Assembly: GCF_030247195.1 (NCBI RefSeq)
Contig: NC_080672.1
Span: forward strand, 401,157,037-401,221,036
Length of the DNA: 64,000 nt
Origin: Topomyia yanbarensis
Lineage: Eukaryota; Arthropoda; Insecta; Diptera; Culicidae
Direction of reading: 5' to 3'
In this document: positions 59,901 through 64,000 of the stretch, one piece after another
How positions within the stretch are numbered: the first letter of the stretch is position 1
How the letters are laid out: every line of letters begins with the position of its first letter
Position numbers and translations under genes: made by a program
The notes under the pieces: model-generated
Told to the model about the DNA's origin: nothing
Databases searched by the model: none
Seen by the model: only the letters and a program-made list of their open reading frames with translations

Positions 59901-60119
59901 AAGAAAACAAGCAGTTTTGCAAACATTCGATGTGAAATATCTTTTTCGGTCAACATTTGTTGCGCGACACGACATATATTATTACCTGGTTCTAGGGTGC
60001 CTGTTTCTTTTTTGGACTTTTCCCTTTTCTAATCATAATTATTTTATTCTGTGATTTGAAGCATAAGATCTGTTGAATGCTACACTCTATAGGATTGAAA
60101 ATTAGAGTATTTCACATAT
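56901..60119. other. No recognised gene; one small palindromic repeat
   Basis: 58158-58250 has 'gatctcagtaaaagtga' facing 'tcactttactgagat', a short TIR-type repeat. TATT-rich sequence lies at 57866-57892. Frames up to 105 codons (58971-59288, 59540-59797 and 59794-60054, +) have no domain or splice support. Confidence 0.4.
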
Positions 60120-60367
60120 GGTCGGTGTTAAGTCAGACCGGACTAAGTCGCAAAACATCAAAAAATGAGATAATGATAGCTCTGGATAAAGAATATCGTC
60201 AGGTCCATTCGACTTTTGTCAGATTTGAAATATGTAACAATAAACAATATTTATGGTAAAAATAAATTTCCAATCATAATGTAAAGGATGCTGCGATTGA
60301 AACTTTAAACTCGTTTTTCTCGATATCAATATTTTGTCACTTAGTCCGGTCTGACTTAACACCGACC
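60120..60367. mobile_element. 248-bp MITE with GGTCGGTGTTAAGTCAG ends
   Basis: Left 'ggtcggtgttaagtcagacc' and the complement of right 'ggtctgacttaacaccgacc' match perfectly, continuing through 'ggactaagt'. The end is part of CATATGGTC...GACCATATG symmetry, so the duplication may be TAT/ATA or TA. Confidence 0.85.
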
Positions 60368-62000
60368 ATATGTTAAGTCAAGTATATAACAGAACCTAGC
60401 GAAAAGATGATCACTAATAAAAGAAATAAAACAGGTATCTTACTCTATCTTCTGCTAGCGATCTCTGGAAATCCAGATGATAGATGGAGGTAGATAAAGA
60501 AAAGATTCGCTGACACATTTCAGCATGTGTCACGCGTTCAAAACTCTCTCCCCACTGTTTCGGTTCTCGCGAGGCTCCCACCCCATCGTTCTGCTAGGGG
60601 CAGTGGGTAGTAGGGACTTGACGTACAAAAAGCTTTTTCCATCTACATTTACCAGCACTCCTTCGTTTTGGGGTCATTCAACACAGCAAATAACTATAAA
60701 CAGTGAGCCTTCTCACAGTACGGATATTGATTAGATAATGTATGTCGTATAATTCTAATTTTGTGTTGTAATGAATGTTTTTGATTCAAATTGCGGAATT
60801 GATTCACGTAACCTAACATGAATATCTGTTTTCTACCAAGACTGTACATTTGGGCAAGGCATGTTGACAATGGAATAAAAAAATGTAACTAAATCCTAGA
60901 CGCAATTGACTGTTTAGCATAAGAAGACGATTGCCAGAAAGAAGCCACACAGCAAACGTTACCGTGTCGGGTCAACTTTCAGGTTGCTGTCACGGTCATG
61001 AATAAATGAAAAGTTCAAAATTAATGGAAAATGTGTTGTTAGGCCCAACGATGTGAGTATAGATCCCACTCTCTGTAAGATAACGTTTTCCGTGACTGTC
61101 GTGGCTACGTCGTTGGAAAGGGTGAGGTGGAGGTGCTACTAATGGCAATGAGGAACAGATTTGTTGTTTCAGTGTTGTTGACTTCGAAATTGAAAATAAA
61201 CGAACGAAGCTTTTAAACATTTGAGCAATGGGCCGTATCAGCGCGTAAGCGGTGAATTAGTTTAAAACTATATTTGAGTCGTGTATGAATAAAAGATAAC
61301 GAACATAAAAAACATTTGTTCGTCAGTTCATCTAGAACTACTCTATTGGATTGATAAAAAAATTTATTTTATTGATTTCTGAACATAGACAATGCAAAAT
61401 AGTTCCTTGGCGAAACTTTAAATCCAAATATTGAGATGTTTCCCTAGAGTTCACAAAAATTTTGTAATTTCCGATTAGTTTTACATCAACTGATATTTAA
61501 AAGGATGAATGGAAAAATGGAAACATAGACGTGATCCACCCAACGACATTTTACCGGTATAGGTTATTTTTTTGGACGCGAAACAATAGCGCAGGATGAG
61601 ACGCAAAACTTGCTTGCGATCGTTATCAGTATTCGTTTCAGATTTCCTTGACGTCATTCTTGTTAATTCAACTTACTTATCACACAAGCCATACACGCTA
61701 GGAGATATCAGTGTGTACACATCATATATTAAATATTGCTTATGAAAATTTAATTTTCCGGTTAATTTTCGCCAACATCTCGAAATAGCCGTTTGTGGAA
61801 AAATAAAATACATTTAAATGCACATTTAACGATTTCAAATTCGAATCAATTATTGGCTGTGAAATGAAAACCTTGTCGAACTTCTAAAAGTTGGAAGTGA
61901 CCGGCTATATGCAGCAATCTACCGCGTGATCGTGAGGATCTGGGTTAATTGGTTGGATGGGTTCATTTCTCCTATCCACAAAACAGGTGTAATAACTACA
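60368..62000. other. No recognised feature
   Basis: AT-rich; short frames only, no repeat family recognised. Confidence 0.45.
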
Positions 62001-62102
62001 CTCAGGTTTTTTACGCTGGGCATACGTGCGCGTAAAAAATCGCTCTGATTCAAAAATCCGCTTAAAAAATTGTGTTAATTAAAAAAGTGCGTAAAACCTG
62101 AG
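62001..62102. mobile_element. 102-bp MITE with CTCAGGTTTTTTACGC ends
   Basis: 'ctcaggttttttacgc' faces 'gcgtaaaacctgag'; the interior has further 'cgtaaaaaat' and 'ttaattaaaa' words. It is followed by a decayed extra unit to about 62160. Confidence 0.6.
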
Positions 62103-62366
62103 TTAATTCAAAATTACCGTGTTAATTGAAAAATCCGCAAAAAAAAAACTTTTTTCTTTCGTCGATTTGATAGAAGAATAGTTACTCCCGCAAAGTTTTA
62201 GCACTGCTGAAACCACGAAAAATTGCAAACATACGTGTTTTAACACAACAAACAACTTTTCAGAATATACGAAGAACGTTAGAGAATTGCTAATAAAGTT
62301 ATCAAACTAGGTGTAACCCTTCGCGATGCGAATTTTTTTATTGGCAATACCGTTGTTAGCTATATA

Positions 62367-63930
62367 CAGGGTGTTTGGTTCATGATTAAGAACCTCTCGA
62401 GGGGTGATTGACTGTCATATTTGGAAAAAAAACGTTCTACACATACCATCAAATCTCAACCGTTACAGAGTTATTGAACTTAATGTGTAAAAAACTTATT
62501 TATCTTAAAATACCCTCTAACTCGAAAAGTATACTTCGTATTTTAAATCTTTTAGTTCCATTGAAAAGGTGAGAAAATTTCCTATTGATTGGAGTTCTCA
62601 TATATTTCAATTAATTAGTTTTAATTAACTTTTAGTCGTAAAGTAGTTAAAAATTGGTGTTTTTGATGAGGTATTTGTTAATTTTTTCAAAATAATGAAT
62701 TATGATTATAGCAATATTTATTATACAAAAGTTGGGTTGTAGAACGATTCATAATTTGTTCTTCACCATCATATTCCTATCTCTTCTCGTTTCTTTGTAA
62801 TGCCTTCACTAAACTTTTGTAATCGACTTTTATGTGCTTAAGAGACTCTAATCTAAATAATATACTTTATATCGTTATTTTAAAGGCTTCTTTGAAAAGT
62901 TGAGAAAATTTCTTCTCAGTGTATGTACAAATGTTTTTAGTTAAGTGTACTAAATGACTTTTTACTAGTAAAATAACTCGAAATCAGCTTTTTTGGAGAG
63001 TTTTGTAATTATTCTAAATATTATTTAACTAAATTTATCGTTACTCGTTGTTCATTTAGTGCCTCTTAACATTCTCTATAACTTGTTATTCGACTCTTTA
63101 TCCCTATCGCTTTTCATTTCACTGCAATTTAATAGTTAAAACAGCATAACCTAAATGTAGTGAGTTCGAAATCGTAGTTTTTTCATATGAAACGAGGTAA
63201 TAAAAATGGTTTTGCTTCAAAACCAAAAGAGATAATTGAATGGAGTTAAAGAAAAAATTGTAGAACTTGCTGAGATTTATTCATTCCATGATAATAATGG
63301 TGATGTTTATTATTTATTATTTTAATTAACTTCGTAAAGAACAGTAAATGCACTTAACTGAATGGTATTGATACATTTTTCTCTGCAAAATTTTTCTGGC
63401 TTTCGAATAAAAACAAGAAAAGGTACAATAAGTACAATTTTTTCTATAAGAGCTAGTATTAGGGTAAATGAGATAAACATATCAAAGTTCAATAACCCAA
63501 AGACATGAAAACAAGAAACGATAAGTGTATCATATCAAAGAAAAAATATGCAGCTCTTCAAGACTAACAATTTGAATTATTAAAATGGTGATGCTAAATA
63601 TTAAGATTTTCGCGAAATGAACGAAAAATCGATCAAAATTGTTAAATTTTAAATAAATTACTGTGAAAAGGTTACTTAGCCTCATTAGAAACATGTGAGG
63701 ACATCATTCAATGGGAAATTTTTTCACCTAATCTAATGGATCTAAAAGATTTGTAATACAAAGTAGGCTTTTTGAGTTAGAGCTATTTTAAGACAACTAG
63801 GTTTTTAACACAAAAAGTTCAATAACTTAGTAGCGGTTGAGATTTGATGGTATGTGTAGAACGATTTTTTCTCCAAATATGACAGACAATCATCCCTCGA
63901 GAGATTCTTAACCATAAACCAAACACCCTG
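62367..63930. mobile_element. 1564-bp TIR element with TA duplication and long arms
   Basis: It starts CAGGGTGTTTGGTTCATGAT and ends with the complement (ATAAACCAAACACCCTG on the right), with TA on each side (62365-62366, 63931-63932). The arms match with moderate divergence for about 350 bp ('caaatctcaaccg' against 'cggttgagatttg', 'aaatcttttag' against 'ctaaaagattt'). Inside the left half, 62515-62600 ('ttgaaaaggtgagaaaattt') is repeated at about 62840-62910 ('ttgaaaagttgagaaaattt'), showing arm-derived tandem duplication. No transposase; a Tc1/mariner-type origin is inferred from the TA. Confidence 0.8.
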
Positions 63931-64000
63931 TATACGTTTTTGGGGTCACTGATTCTGATTTTGACGTCGGAAATATAAAATTAAAAATGGCGGATCCAAT

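Noticed and set aside
58971..60054. Three consecutive + strand frames of 85-105 codons as exons of one gene
   Set aside because: Hydrophobic and Cys-rich by AT-rich composition; no consistent splice phases or recognised domain.

Overview
The window looks like AT-rich, transposon-dense intergenic and intronic DNA from a culicine mosquito, most likely Aedes or a close relative. The evidence is the combination of short spliced coding exons with GT/AG borders, decayed non-LTR retrotransposons with RNase H domains, tRNA-derived SINEs, many terminal-inverted-repeat (TIR) elements without transposase, and a repeat family beginning 'TTTAATCCACCTAGTGG' whose style I associate with Aedes. The species call is inference; no long open reading frame, rRNA or CRISPR array is present.

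Host genes are few. On the + strand, four exons at 15982-17511 encode an acidic then polyglutamine-rich protein that I could not name; it continues beyond both ends of the visible part. On the - strand, 40353-40884 holds the last two exons of a small multi-pass membrane protein. A matching first exon, with ATG and one membrane helix, lies at 52273-52432, so the intron would be about 11.4 kb and packed with repeats. A third - strand exon at about 55024-55187 has the same layout (short N-terminus, one helix, acidic Pro-rich loop) and may be a tandem paralogue.

The rest is layered mobile DNA. From 1 to 7150 lies a foldback element with arms of about 0.7 kb. Its left arm is split by a 5.2-kb composite that itself contains a hAT-like element (2505-4329) and a further nested repeat. 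At 11425-12690 and 36016-37739 are two foldback elements ending in CACAGTG/CATAGTG heptamers next to 5-bp repeats, which suggests the Transib superfamily. At 21356-24280 a hAT-like element carries a second hAT-like element (21426-23319), each with its own 8-bp target duplication. At 24397-26983 a TIR element contains a foldback repeat and a tRNA-bearing insertion with a 14-bp duplication. Broken LINE fragments on the - strand lie at 28860-30090, 41790-44925 and 55440-56900; the first two are split by small DNA transposons with TAA and TA duplications. Between 45890 and 49200 is a tandem array of roughly 330-bp units, interrupted by a separate AATCGTACGATT-rich array. A TA-flanked TIR element (62367-63930) closes the window.

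The transposons appear non-autonomous: I saw no transposase. Retrotransposon fragments still show recognisable endonuclease, reverse transcriptase and RNase H motifs, with stops and frameshifts. Boundaries were read by eye, so repeat ends other than those fixed by duplications are good to roughly 10-30 bases.
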